A stretch of DNA of 50,215 nt from Paraburkholderia dilworthii (GTDB taxonomy: Bacteria > Pseudomonadota > Gammaproteobacteria > Burkholderiales > Burkholderiaceae). A model generated the notes under the pieces. It was not told where the DNA came from, did not search any database, and saw nothing but the letters and a program-made list of their open reading frames with translations. The DNA is taken from positions 179 through 50,393 of the forward strand of contig NZ_AWZT01000048.1 in the NCBI RefSeq assembly GCF_000472525.1, written 5' to 3'. The number at the start of each line of letters is the position of its first letter. Within the stretch, counting starts at the first letter, position 1. Position numbers and translations under genes: made by a program. Below are positions 38,874-46,826 of this stretch, one piece after another.

Positions 38874-39673
38874 TCGAAGTCCCCGCGAAAACCGGCTATG
38901 TATGGTTCCGGCAAGGTATCTGGCTGTTCCGCAAGAATCCGCTCGCGTTCCTGACGCTGTTCTTCACCTATCTGCTGGTGATGACGCTGGTCGCGCAAAT
39001 TCCGCTGATCGGCAGCGTTTTGCCGCTGGCGTTCATTCCGGGCGTCGCCGTCGGCTTCATGGCCGCATGCCGCAACACGATCGCGGGCAGGCCCGTATTT
39101 CCGACGATCCTGGTTGACGGCTTTCGTTCGTATGGACCGGTGGTCGCAAGGCGGCTGATCGTGCTCGGCGTGTTCTACGTCATCGCGATGGCGGTGGTGC
39201 TTGCGGGTTCGGCGCTCGCTGACGGCGGCATGTTGCTGAAGGTGATGCTGGGCGCGGGCGCGGCAATGGATCCTCAGGCAGTCGCCAACAGCAATATGCC
39301 GCTCGCCGTGGTCACGGCCTTCGCGTTCTATATTCCGGTCGCGATGCTTTTCTGGTTCTCGCCGATTCTCGCCGCTTGGCACGATGTGCCGCCCATCAAG
39401 GCGATGTTCTTCAGCCTGGTGAGTTGCTGGCGCAATCGCGGCGCGTTCGTCGTGTTCGGTGCGTTGTGGTTCGCAGTAGCCATGACGGTGTCGCTCGGCT
39501 TGTCCGCGTTGATGCAGGCGCTCGGCGCCGGCGACTTCGCGTTCGCCGTGTTGATGCCCGCCACGATGATCGTCACGACCATGCTGTATTGCTCGTTCTA
39601 CGCGACCTATCGCGGCTGCTACGGCGTGCAGACGCCGCAGGCGCCGGACCTGCCCACTACACCGGCCGCTTGA
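38864..39673 (+). CDS. BPSS1780-family membrane protein
   Basis: 269 aa. Start MQLIEVPAKTGYVWFRQGIWLFRKNPLAFL is the conserved soluble head of the family, followed by six hydrophobic segments (LTLFFTYLLVMTLVAQIPL, PLAFIPGVAVGFMAAC, LIVLGVFYVIAMAVVLAG, LAVVTAFAFYIPVAMLFWF, GAFVVFGALWFAVAMTVSL and FAVLMPATMIVTTMLY). Inner-membrane protein of unknown function, regularly behind thrB in Burkholderia. Confidence 0.88.
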   Translation: MQLIEVPAKTGYVWFRQGIWLFRKNPLAFLTLFFTYLLVMTLVAQIPLIGSVLPLAFIPGVAVGFMAACRNTIAGRPVFPTILVDGFRSYGPVVARRLIVLGVFYVIAMAVVLAGSALADGGMLLKVMLGAGAAMDPQAVANSNMPLAVVTAFAFYIPVAMLFWFSPILAAWHDVPPIKAMFFSLVSCWRNRGAFVVFGALWFAVAMTVSLGLSALMQALGAGDFAFAVLMPATMIVTTMLYCSFYATYRGCYGVQTPQAPDLPTTPAA

Positions 39674-39692
39674 AAGTCTGGCGTCGATCGCT

Positions 39693-39763
39693 GTCGAAGC
39701 GCGGGCGCTTTGTGTTGCCCGCGTGTCTCGGGCGTCGAAGCGCGGGCGCTTTGGTTGCCCGCG
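39693..39763. repeat. Duplicated hairpin-forming repeat
   Basis: Two near-identical copies, 39693-39723 and 39734-39763, each beginning GTCGAAGCGCGGGCGCTTTG and ending TTGCCCGCG; the second lacks two bases of the first. Each folds as CGCGGGC/GCCCGCG around a short loop. They sit between the BPSS1780 gene and ohrR and may terminate the thrB operon. Confidence 0.75.
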
Positions 39764-39884
39764 CGCCCGAGGCGTCCGTCGCGACTCGCACCTTCCCGTC
39801 TCATAGTCGTCAACGCGCGCCGATTGCGGCACAATGGTTTGCGCGCGATCCATTTGCGTGCGCTCTTTCGACACGAGATGCATC

Positions 39885-40337
39885 ATGACCCAGCGCCCGG
39901 CCTTGCCCTTCACGCTCGACGAGCAATTGTGCTTCGCCCTCTACTCCACGTCACTGGCGATGACGAAGGCGTACAAGCCGCTTCTCGACAAGCTCGGTCT
40001 CACGTATCCGCAATATCTGGCCATGCTGGTGCTGTGGGAAAGCGACGACGTTACGGTTAAGGACATGGCCGCACGCCTCAATCTCGATTCGGCCACGGTC
40101 ACTCCGTTGCTCAAGCGCCTCGAGACGCAAGGTCTGGTCGAGCGGGTGCGCGGAGTCGAGGACGAGCGTCTCGTCTTCATCCGGCTCACCAAGGCCGGTG
40201 CAGCGCTCAAGCGTCAGGCACGCGAGGTGCCCGCCGAAATCTTCTGCGCGACTCAACAGACGCCTGAATTCCTGCTGCGTTTGCGCGACGATCTGACTCG
40301 CCTGCGCACCACGCTTAACGACTACATGGATAGCTAG
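39885..40337 (+). CDS. ohrR: MarR-family organic hydroperoxide sensor repressor
   Basis: 150 aa. Start MTQRPALPFTLDEQLCFALYSTS; C16 in the LCFALY motif is the peroxide-reactive cysteine of OhrR, and C121 (EIFCATQQ) matches the resolving cysteine of two-Cys OhrR. The winged HTH is VTVKDMAARLNLDSATVTPLLKRLETQGLVERVRG with wing VEDERLVFIRLT. The ATG at 39885 is chosen for the family N-terminus. It represses ohr through the palindrome at 40388-40408. Confidence 0.94.
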   Translation: MTQRPALPFTLDEQLCFALYSTSLAMTKAYKPLLDKLGLTYPQYLAMLVLWESDDVTVKDMAARLNLDSATVTPLLKRLETQGLVERVRGVEDERLVFIRLTKAGAALKRQAREVPAEIFCATQQTPEFLLRLRDDLTRLRTTLNDYMDS

Positions 40338-40387
40338 AAGCGCTGACGGCAAAACGCCCGCTATCGGCGTCATGCGAAATTTCATTT

Positions 40388-40408
40388 GTACACAAATGAT
40401 TTGTGTAC
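40388..40408. promoter_or_regulatory. OhrR operator, perfect 21-bp palindrome
   Basis: A ten-base arm GTACACAAAT, one central base and its exact complement, followed directly by a TACTAT -10 (40406-40411). Its arms contain the TACAA/TTGTA core known for OhrR sites. It lies 102 bp before the ohr ATG. Confidence 0.85.
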
Positions 40409-40510
40409 TATTCTTCGCACGTGCCGGTTCACTGGCGCCGCGCCCACGATGGCGCGGCAAGCAAAGCGGCAACATGCAGACCTTCACAACCCGGATCAAG
40501 GAGCAGCACG

Positions 40511-40930
40511 ATGAACATCCTCTACAAAGCAAGTGCAACCAGCACCGGTGGCCGCGACGGCCGTGCAGTATCGTCGGACAATGCGCTGGACGTTAAGCTC
40601 GCCGCGCCGCGCGAATTAGGCGGCAACGGCGCAGCAGGCACGAACCCGGAGCAATTGTTTGCGGCTGGCTATTCGGCATGTTTTCTCAGCGCAATGAAGT
40701 TCGTCGCAGGTCAGCGCAAACAGACGCTACCTGCCGATACGCAGGTCACCGCTGAAGTCGGCATCGGCCCGAACGACAAGGGCGGCTTCGCATTGGACAT
40801 CGATCTGCGTATCTCGCTGCCGGGTCTGGATGCCGACGCAGCGAGAGAACTGGTCGACGCCGCTCACCAGGTTTGCCCATACTCGAACGCAACGCGCAAC
40901 AACGTCGCGGTTCGTCTGCAAGTCGCGTAA
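40511..40930 (+). CDS. ohr: Organic hydroperoxide resistance protein Ohr
   Basis: 139 aa, the usual size. A thiol peroxidase that reduces organic hydroperoxides with lipoylated proteins. Catalytic C57 (GYSACFLSAM) and C122 (QVCPYSNATRNN), and the conserved active-site Arg and Glu near R18 and E48 are present. CAAGGAGC lies six bases before ATG 40511. Regulated by OhrR encoded immediately upstream. Confidence 0.96.
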   Translation: MNILYKASATSTGGRDGRAVSSDNALDVKLAAPRELGGNGAAGTNPEQLFAAGYSACFLSAMKFVAGQRKQTLPADTQVTAEVGIGPNDKGGFALDIDLRISLPGLDADAARELVDAAHQVCPYSNATRNNVAVRLQVA

Positions 40931-41054
40931 GCTGCGACGTCGGCGAGTCGCTAAGGGCTCGCCGGAAACGCGCGGGCGCTTGCCTGCCGGCCTCCTTCGC
41001 GCCCGCCCTCGACGCCGAGGGAAAACGCGCAGCCATCTATAGTTCGACTTGCCG

Positions 41055-42554
41055 ATGACACGCGTCCGACGACTGAACGATACCTTCGACACCGGCCTGG
41101 TCTGGCTCCGCCGCGACCTGCGCTGCACGGATAACGCCGCGCTGTACTACGCGCTCAAGCGTTGCGAGCGCGTGTGGTGCGTGTTCGTGTTCGACACGAC
41201 GATCCTGCAACCGCTCGTCGATAGATGGCAGACGCGTCATCCGGGCACGCAAGCGCAAGATCGCCGCGTCGAGTTCATTCTTGCGTCGCTGCGCGAACTG
41301 GACGAAGCGCTGCGCGCTCAAGGCGGCGGCCTCATCGTGCTGTCCGGCGATCCGGCCGATCTCGTACCGAAGCTCGCGGACGAACTTCAGGTCGATGCGG
41401 TATTTGCGAACCACGACTACGAACCCGCCGCGATCGCGCGCGACGACGCCGTACGCGAGCGCCTCGCCGAAACGGGACGCCAGTGGTTGACGTTCAAGGA
41501 TCAGGTGATTTTCGAGCGCACAGAACTGTTGACGGGTCAGAACAAGCCATTCACCGTTTTCACGCCCTACAAGAACGCCTGGCTCAAGCAACTGACGAGC
41601 TTCGATCTAAAGCCGTACCCGGTCGAAACCTACATAAACCACCTGGCGAGGCTCCCGGCGAAACTCGACCGCCAGCTACCGACGCTCGATCAACTCGGCT
41701 TCGCGCCGAGCAATCTCGCGGAGCTCGACTTACCCACCGGCATGAGCGGCGCCCGGCTTCTGCTCGACGATTTCCTGACACGGATCGACAGCTACGCCGA
41801 ACGGCGCGATTTTCCTGCTGCCAGGGGTCCAAGCTATTTGTCGGTGCACTTGCGCTTCGGCACGGTGTCGATTCGCACGCTGGCGCGGCTCGCTCATGAG
41901 ATGTCGCTACAGCCCGACGGCCGAGGCTCGGCCACATGGCTGTCGGAACTCATCTGGCGGGATTTTTACTTCATGATCCTGTCGCATCACCCGAGACTAG
42001 CGGACGGAGCATCGTTCAAGGAGGACTATGACCGGCTGCGCTGGGAGCAGGGTCCAGAAGCAGACGAGGCGTTCGCCGCATGGTGCGAGGGCCGCACCGG
42101 CTATCCGCTGATCGACGCGGCCATGTTGCAGCTGAACCGCACCGGCTACATGCACAACCGTCTGCGCATGGTGACGGCGAGTTTTCTGGTGAAAGATCTG
42201 GGCGTCGACTGGCGGCTCGGCGAACGCTATTTTGCGGACCAACTGAACGACTTCGACTTCGCGGCGAATAACGGCGGCTGGCAATGGGCTGCATCGACGG
42301 GGTGCGATGCGCAGCCCTATTTCCGGATCTTCAATCCGGTCACGCAATCCGAAAAGTTCGATGCCGACGGGCGGTTCATCAAACGCTACTTGCCTCAACT
42401 CGGCAAACTGCCGGCCAAATGGATCCACGCGCCGTGGTTGGCGGGCGCGGAACGGCTGGCCGAATTCGAGATTGTGCTGGGCAAGGATTACCCGGCGCCG
42501 ATCGTGGACCACGCGCAAGCGAGAGCGCGGACGCTGGCCCGCTTCGGGAAGTGA
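41055..42554 (+). CDS. phrB: Deoxyribodipyrimidine photo-lyase (class I CPD photolyase/cryptochrome family)
   Basis: 499 aa. The N-terminal antenna-binding Rossmann domain begins TGLVWLRRDLRCTDNAALYYAL. The FAD domain has SYLSVHLRFGTVSIRTL, WLSELIWRDFYFMIL, and the hallmark GRTGYPLIDAAMLQLNRTGYMHNRLRMVTASFLVKDLGVDWRLGERYFADQLNDFDFAANNGGWQW, which carries the Trp residues for electron transfer. The end YFRIFNPVTQSEKFD...YLPQL is typical of CPD photolyases. ATG 41055 was preferred to a TTG two codons earlier; the ribosome site is weak. Confidence 0.94.
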   Translation: MTRVRRLNDTFDTGLVWLRRDLRCTDNAALYYALKRCERVWCVFVFDTTILQPLVDRWQTRHPGTQAQDRRVEFILASLRELDEALRAQGGGLIVLSGDPADLVPKLADELQVDAVFANHDYEPAAIARDDAVRERLAETGRQWLTFKDQVIFERTELLTGQNKPFTVFTPYKNAWLKQLTSFDLKPYPVETYINHLARLPAKLDRQLPTLDQLGFAPSNLAELDLPTGMSGARLLLDDFLTRIDSYAERRDFPAARGPSYLSVHLRFGTVSIRTLARLAHEMSLQPDGRGSATWLSELIWRDFYFMILSHHPRLADGASFKEDYDRLRWEQGPEADEAFAAWCEGRTGYPLIDAAMLQLNRTGYMHNRLRMVTASFLVKDLGVDWRLGERYFADQLNDFDFAANNGGWQWAASTGCDAQPYFRIFNPVTQSEKFDADGRFIKRYLPQLGKLPAKWIHAPWLAGAERLAEFEIVLGKDYPAPIVDHAQARARTLARFGK

Positions 42555-42690
42555 GCACACGCTCACATTTATTTACGACGTAGCCGGAAGACGGCTGTTT
42601 GACTCGACTACTGGCTTGGAGCCGAAGTTCAGGCCCTTCGCCTTGCACCGGCGTCATTCACTACCGCCGATGCTTCAACTGACACGCAGC

Positions 42691-42867
42691 TTAGTGCTGG
42701 CTCATCCACGACGGCTGACGAAAGCCTGCATCGCGATCCAGCTTGCGCATGCGGAACTCGAGGTCGTAGAGATCGGTCGCTTCGGCGAGGAATGCGTCAG
42801 CACGTTCTTTAGCGAGTTGTTCGGGCGACTTGGTCAAAAACAGGAACAGGCGGGTAAGCAGGTACAT
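42691..42867 (-). CDS. DUF3563 family protein
   Basis: 58 aa from ATG 42867 (GAGGTT upstream). Contains the DUF3563 pattern: a short hydrophobic start (MYLLTRLFLFLTKSP) and ADAFLAEATDLYDLEFRMRKLDRDAGF. Small Burkholderiaceae protein of unknown function, often with a strong promoter. It is preceded by a perfect TATAAT bracketed by two dyads (42906-42933). Confidence 0.82.
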   Translation of the reverse strand: MYLLTRLFLFLTKSPEQLAKERADAFLAEATDLYDLEFRMRKLDRDAGFRQPSWMSQH

Positions 42868-42905
42868 GGTCAACCTCGGCAATGAGTTTAGGCGTTGTCG
42901 CCTAA

Positions 42906-42933
42906 GGGATAACCCGTATTATAGGGAAAACCC
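42906..42933 (-). promoter_or_regulatory. Promoter with paired GGG-N4-CCC dyads
   Basis: Minus strand TATAAT at 42918-42923, flanked on either side by GGGATAACCC (42906-42915) and GGGAAAACCC (42924-42933), centres 18 bp apart. A repressor binding both would cover the -10. No -35 is evident. Confidence 0.55.
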
Positions 42934-42974
42934 TAGCATTGCGCCACCGCTCATTTCGACCTGTTGTTCAAACG

Positions 42975-44165
42975 TCACCGTGCGTGCGCAGAGGCTTCCG
43001 CCGCGCTGCTTTCGTCGCTGCCGGCGCCCGCCCGCCGCTGATGCTTGAAGAACTCCCACACCATTGCACTTGCGTCGGGGCCCTTCGCGGAGTGGAACGG
43101 CACGGCCTCGTCGCCGCCGCTCCACGCGTGCGCGAGTCCTTGTACATGACACACACGCACCACGCGCCGGCCGCTGCGAAAATAGTCGCGCATCGTCACT
43201 CCGCCTTTGCGTTCTTCGCGCAATTCGCCGGCTTTGCGCGCGCCTTTCGGGTCGATCATCCGATTCAGACGCAGAAACTGCGTCGCAAGCTGATCTGCAT
43301 TGACCGGCGCGACGACATGATCTGCGTCGCCGTGGATAATCAGCGCCGGCATGCCCGGATAATGCGCGACGTCGACGACTTCGCCGACAAGCTCGACAGG
43401 GTCGCGCCGCGCGCCGCGTCGCATGACGTCCATCGCCGTGATGCCGGAGCGGGCTTCGCCCAAAGCGGGCCCCGAGTGCAACGCGACCGCAGCAAAGCGA
43501 TCGGGAAAATGCAGCGCCAGCAGCGCCGTCAGCCCGGCCCCAGCGGAAATTCCAGCGACATACACGCGTTCGCTGTCGAAACCATGCTGCGCCACGAGCG
43601 CATCGACGAGCGACACCACCGCCCGCGCCTCGGCGCCGCCCGCGCTTTCGCCCGAGTCATACCAATGCCAGCAGCGGTGCGAATGCGCATGCTTCGACTG
43701 TTCCGGATAGACGACGGCAAAGCCGTAGCGGTCCGCCAGCACGTTCATCCGCGTGCCTTGCGCGAATTCGTCGATGGATTGCGTGCAGCCGTGCAGCATC
43801 ACGAGCAAGGGCATCGTTTCGACAGCGTGGCCCGACGGAACGTAGAGGCCGTACTGGAGATGGTTGACGAGCCGGCCGGGCGCTGCGGGCGCCGAATGGA
43901 ACGAACGCGCCCACGAACCGCTCGCCCACGCTGCCGCGCGCGGACGCACACGCGATTCGCGGACGGCCGCCTGCGGCGCCTCCCGTTTGACCGGCGCACG
44001 CAGCGCGGCGGACTTTAGCGGCCGAACTTTCGTCGCCGGCTTACTGGATGCTGGCCGGACCGGGCGCGTGGGCGCGCGCCTGGCGGTTTTGTGGGCGTGC
44101 TCGCTCTGAATCGCAAGCAGACGCTTGAGGCCGCGGAGCCAGATCTTCGATAGACTTTTTGCCAT
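42975..44165 (-). CDS. PHB depolymerase family esterase
   Basis: 396 aa from ATG 44165. An Arg/Lys/Pro-rich region of about 100 residues precedes the esterase domain (LQYGLYVPSGHAVETMPLLVMLHGCTQSIDEFAQGTRMNVLADRYGFAVVYPEQS). The lipase box is GISAGAGL (nucleophile Ser), the acid HGDADHVV and the catalytic His in GLAHAWSGG. This is the esterase_phb / LpqC-like group, hydrolysing polyhydroxyalkanoate or short esters. No classical signal peptide is visible; the basic N-terminus suggests DNA, polymer or granule association, unproven. Confidence 0.9.
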   Translation of the reverse strand: MAKSLSKIWLRGLKRLLAIQSEHAHKTARRAPTRPVRPASSKPATKVRPLKSAALRAPVKREAPQAAVRESRVRPRAAAWASGSWARSFHSAPAAPGRLVNHLQYGLYVPSGHAVETMPLLVMLHGCTQSIDEFAQGTRMNVLADRYGFAVVYPEQSKHAHSHRCWHWYDSGESAGGAEARAVVSLVDALVAQHGFDSERVYVAGISAGAGLTALLALHFPDRFAAVALHSGPALGEARSGITAMDVMRRGARRDPVELVGEVVDVAHYPGMPALIIHGDADHVVAPVNADQLATQFLRLNRMIDPKGARKAGELREERKGGVTMRDYFRSGRRVVRVCHVQGLAHAWSGGDEAVPFHSAKGPDASAMVWEFFKHQRRAGAGSDESSAAEASAHAR

Positions 44166-44223
44166 CGGCGCAAAACCTCGCAAAAAGGGCAGGATGATTG
44201 GATTCCAATGCGTTTCTTGTGCA

Positions 44224-44346
44224 ATGCACAATAACACCAATCCTCAGGCGATGCAGGGCCGCCACGTCAATCCCGCGCAGCTTCTGACGATGAAACTCGC
44301 CGTCGGGGCCGGCATCAAAGCCCTGCTGCCCGTGTTTGCCGCCTAA
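44224..44346 (+). CDS. Small hypothetical protein, 40 aa
   Basis: MHNNTNPQAMQGRHVNPAQLLTMKLAVGAGIKALLPVFAA. Third codon positions are overwhelmingly G/C as in neighbouring genes, which supports translation. The C-terminal half is hydrophobic (one short possible membrane helix). An in-frame ATG at 44194 has a better ribosome site (AAGGG) but the added codons are AT-rich and less gene-like, so 44224 is kept. Divergent from the esterase. Confidence 0.45.
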   Translation: MHNNTNPQAMQGRHVNPAQLLTMKLAVGAGIKALLPVFAA

Positions 44347-44494
44347 CGTGCCGAAGCAAAAAGCTTTCCGCCCAGCGCGAGCCGCTGGCGGCCGCCGTCT
44401 ATACTGGCGGTTACCCGAACGCGTCGGCGATTCGCTCTGCTCGCGCGTTCAAAGAAATATCAACGATTCTGTGCGGCGCTGATCGCCTTTCCCG

Positions 44495-45196
44495 ATGCCC
44501 GACTTACCAGCCCAATTGTGGTACTCGATCACGAGCCTCGGCGGCGCCGGCATGACGCTGCCGCTGGCGTTCGCCATCGCGCTGTGGCTCGCTGTCGGCT
44601 ACACATGGCGTATGGCGGCGGGCTGGCTGCTGCTGCTTGGTGCGGCAATCGGCGTGGTGACGGTAACGAAGCTGGCGTTCCTCGGTTGGGGCGTCGGCGT
44701 ACGCGAGTTCGATTTCACAGGCGTAAGCGGCCACGCAATGCTCTCGACGGCGGTCTATCCGGTCGCGCTGTTCCTGATGCTCCTGCGCGCGCGGCCGTCC
44801 GTTCGCCTGCTGGGCGTTCTGCTCGGGCTGGCTGCCGGAATGGCGGTGGGCTTGTCGCGCGTCGTGCTGAGCGCGCACTCGCCTTCGGAAGCGATTACTG
44901 GGTGCCTCGTCGGCGCGCTCGCCGCGCTGCTGTTCGTGCGGATGGCGTGGAACGCCGTACCCGAGCGCCTTTCCGCGCTTCCAGTCGCGGTCAGTCTGAT
45001 GGTGCTAGCCGTGCTGATGCACGGTGTTCACTTACCGACTCAGCGCTGGGTGACGCACATCGCGCTGAAAGTGTCCGGCCACGACCGGCCGTTCATCCGC
45101 GCCAAATGGAAGGCCGTGCGCAGCGTCCGGCCGGCCGTCGCGCCTCTCTCGCAGACGCAAAACACACTCAAGCCACCGCGCTCGCTCAACGCCTAA
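44495..45196 (+). CDS. PAP2-family membrane phosphatase
   Basis: 233 aa, about six membrane helices. PAP2 motifs: a VREFDFTGVSGHAMLST stretch holding the SGH motif (catalytic His) and LSRVVLSAHSPSEAITG, the C-terminal SRxxxxxHxxxD-like motif with the nucleophile His (here followed by Ser-Glu rather than the usual Asp). Such enzymes dephosphorylate lipid phosphates such as undecaprenyl-PP or phosphatidic acid at the membrane. A TATACT -10 is at 44400-44405. Confidence 0.82.
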   Translation: MPDLPAQLWYSITSLGGAGMTLPLAFAIALWLAVGYTWRMAAGWLLLLGAAIGVVTVTKLAFLGWGVGVREFDFTGVSGHAMLSTAVYPVALFLMLLRARPSVRLLGVLLGLAAGMAVGLSRVVLSAHSPSEAITGCLVGALAALLFVRMAWNAVPERLSALPVAVSLMVLAVLMHGVHLPTQRWVTHIALKVSGHDRPFIRAKWKAVRSVRPAVAPLSQTQNTLKPPRSLNA

Positions 45197-45265
45197 ACCC
45201 CTCTCCCAGCACGCCAGCAGCCCTGTTTGCGCCGCGAAATAGCCGTCATGCCCGCGCTATAACCT

Positions 45266-45285
45266 CGTGTATATTACGATATGCG
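45266..45285. promoter_or_regulatory. Candidate ModE box before modA
   Basis: CG-GTATAT and ATAT-GCG arms form an imperfect dyad (CGTGTATAT ... ATATGCG) around the likely -10, 43 bp before modA. This resembles the TATAT-spacer-ATATA ModE site; with molybdate bound ModE would repress modABC. Confidence 0.5.
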
Positions 45286-45327
45286 TTTTAACCACCGCTC
45301 CGGTCAGCGCCGGACCTTCACACGTTC

Positions 45328-46101
45328 ATGACACTGTCCCGCCGCCTGCTGAAACGAGCGCTGCTTTTTTCCAGCGCCATTTCCATTGCCTTTAGCGTCA
45401 ACGCGCGCGCCGATGAACTGGTAGTGTCTGCCGCCGCCAGTCTGACCAACGCGTTCACGGCGGTGAGCGAAGCCTTCGAAAAGCAGCACGCCGGTACCAA
45501 GGTTCTGCTCAATTTCGGCGCTTCCGACGTCCTGATGCAGCAAATCGTCAAAGGCGCGCCCGCCGATGTTTTCGCGTCCGCGGACCAGAAGGCGATGGAC
45601 AAGGCCGCGGCCGAAAAAGTCATCGTGCCGGCCACGCGCCAGGACTTCGCCGCCAACTCGCTCGTGCTGATTGTGCCGGCGGACAGTCGTTTCGCGCCGT
45701 CCAGTCTCAACGAATTGTCATCGTCGAAAGTGAAACGGATTGCGTATGGCGATCCGGCCTCAGTACCGGTCGGCCGCTACACGCAAGGCGCGCTGCAAGC
45801 CGCCGGCGTGTGGAACGGCGTCAGCGCCAAGGCCGTGCTCGCGGCGAACGTGCGTCAAAGCCTCGACTATGTATCGCGTGGCGAAGTGGACGCCGGCTTC
45901 GTGTTCGGCACCGACGCCGCGATTCTGCCGGGCAAGGTCAAGGTCGCGCTGACAGTGCCGACGCAAACGCAGATCACCTACCCGATCGCGCAAGTGGAAG
46001 GCAGCCGTCATGCGGCGGACGCACAGGCCTTCGTCAACTTCGTGTTGTCGCCGGCCGGCCAGGCGGTGCTCGCGAAGTATGGCTTCAAACCGGCCCGCTG
46101 A
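45328..46101 (+). CDS. modA: Molybdate ABC transporter substrate-binding protein
   Basis: 257 aa with a signal peptide (MTLSRRLLKRALLFSSAISIAFSVNARA-DE). The mature domain starts LVVSAAASLTNAFTAVSEAFEKQHAG (the oxyanion-binding Ser in AAASLT) and includes GAPADVFASADQKAMDKA and YGDPASVPVGRYTQGAL. It binds periplasmic molybdate/tungstate and hands it to ModB. First gene of modABC, with 49 bp before modB. Confidence 0.96.
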   Translation: MTLSRRLLKRALLFSSAISIAFSVNARADELVVSAAASLTNAFTAVSEAFEKQHAGTKVLLNFGASDVLMQQIVKGAPADVFASADQKAMDKAAAEKVIVPATRQDFAANSLVLIVPADSRFAPSSLNELSSSKVKRIAYGDPASVPVGRYTQGALQAAGVWNGVSAKAVLAANVRQSLDYVSRGEVDAGFVFGTDAAILPGKVKVALTVPTQTQITYPIAQVEGSRHAADAQAFVNFVLSPAGQAVLAKYGFKPAR

Positions 46102-46150
46102 TTCCGCTAATCCGGCTTTCATCAACCTCGACAACGAACCGCGCGCCATC

Positions 46151-46825
46151 ATGCAACAGGCCTGGATTCCGCTGATGCTGTCACTCAAGGTGGCGGGCTG
46201 GGCAACCGCGCTCAATCTCGTGTTCGGCGTCGCCGCCGGCTTCGGCTTGTCGCGCTGGCGCTCGGGCGCGCGTGACGTCGTCGATTCGTTGCTGACGCTG
46301 CCGCTCGTCATGCCGCCTACCGTGCTCGGTTACTACCTGCTGGTGCTGCTCGGGCGACGCGGTGTAATCGGCGCCTGGCTCGATCGCTTCGACATTCAAC
46401 TCGTGTTCACCTGGGAAGGCGCGGTAATCGCGTCGACGGTAGTCGCTTTTCCGCTCGTGCTGAAGTCGGCGCGCGCCGCCTTCGAAGCCGTCGATCCCCA
46501 ACTGGAGCGCGCCGCGCGCACGCTCGGCGTCAGCGAAACGGCGGTCTTCTTTCGCGTGAGCCTGCCGCTCGCCGCACGCGGCATTCTGGCGGGCGGTCTG
46601 CTGGCGTTCGCGCGGGCGCTCGGCGAATTCGGCGCCACGCTGATGATCGCGGGCAACTTGCCGGGCCGCACGCAGACGCTTTCGGTTGCGGTCTATTCCG
46701 CCGTGCAAGCGGGCGACGACGCCACCGCGAATTTCCTCGTGATCGTGACCTCGGTAACGTGCGTCGTGATCCTGCTGCTCGCGGGCCGCCTCGTGCCGCA
46801 ACGCACGCTTCTGGTTTCCCGCTGA
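46151..46825 (+). CDS. modB: Molybdate ABC transporter permease
   Basis: 224 aa from ATG 46151. Five membrane helices and the EAA loop ERAARTLGVSETAVFFRVSLPLAARGILAGGLLAFARALGEFGATLMIAG that contacts ModC. Start IPLMLSLKVAGWATALNLVFGVAAGFGL matches the family. Stop TGA is one base before the modC start, so translation is coupled. Confidence 0.95.
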   Translation: MQQAWIPLMLSLKVAGWATALNLVFGVAAGFGLSRWRSGARDVVDSLLTLPLVMPPTVLGYYLLVLLGRRGVIGAWLDRFDIQLVFTWEGAVIASTVVAFPLVLKSARAAFEAVDPQLERAARTLGVSETAVFFRVSLPLAARGILAGGLLAFARALGEFGATLMIAGNLPGRTQTLSVAVYSAVQAGDDATANFLVIVTSVTCVVILLLAGRLVPQRTLLVSR

Positions 46826-46826
46826 T

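Noticed and set aside
38855..39913. Open frame of 352 codons on the minus strand
   Set aside because: Antisense to the BPSS1780-type membrane protein; His/Arg/Glu-rich composition typical of shadows.
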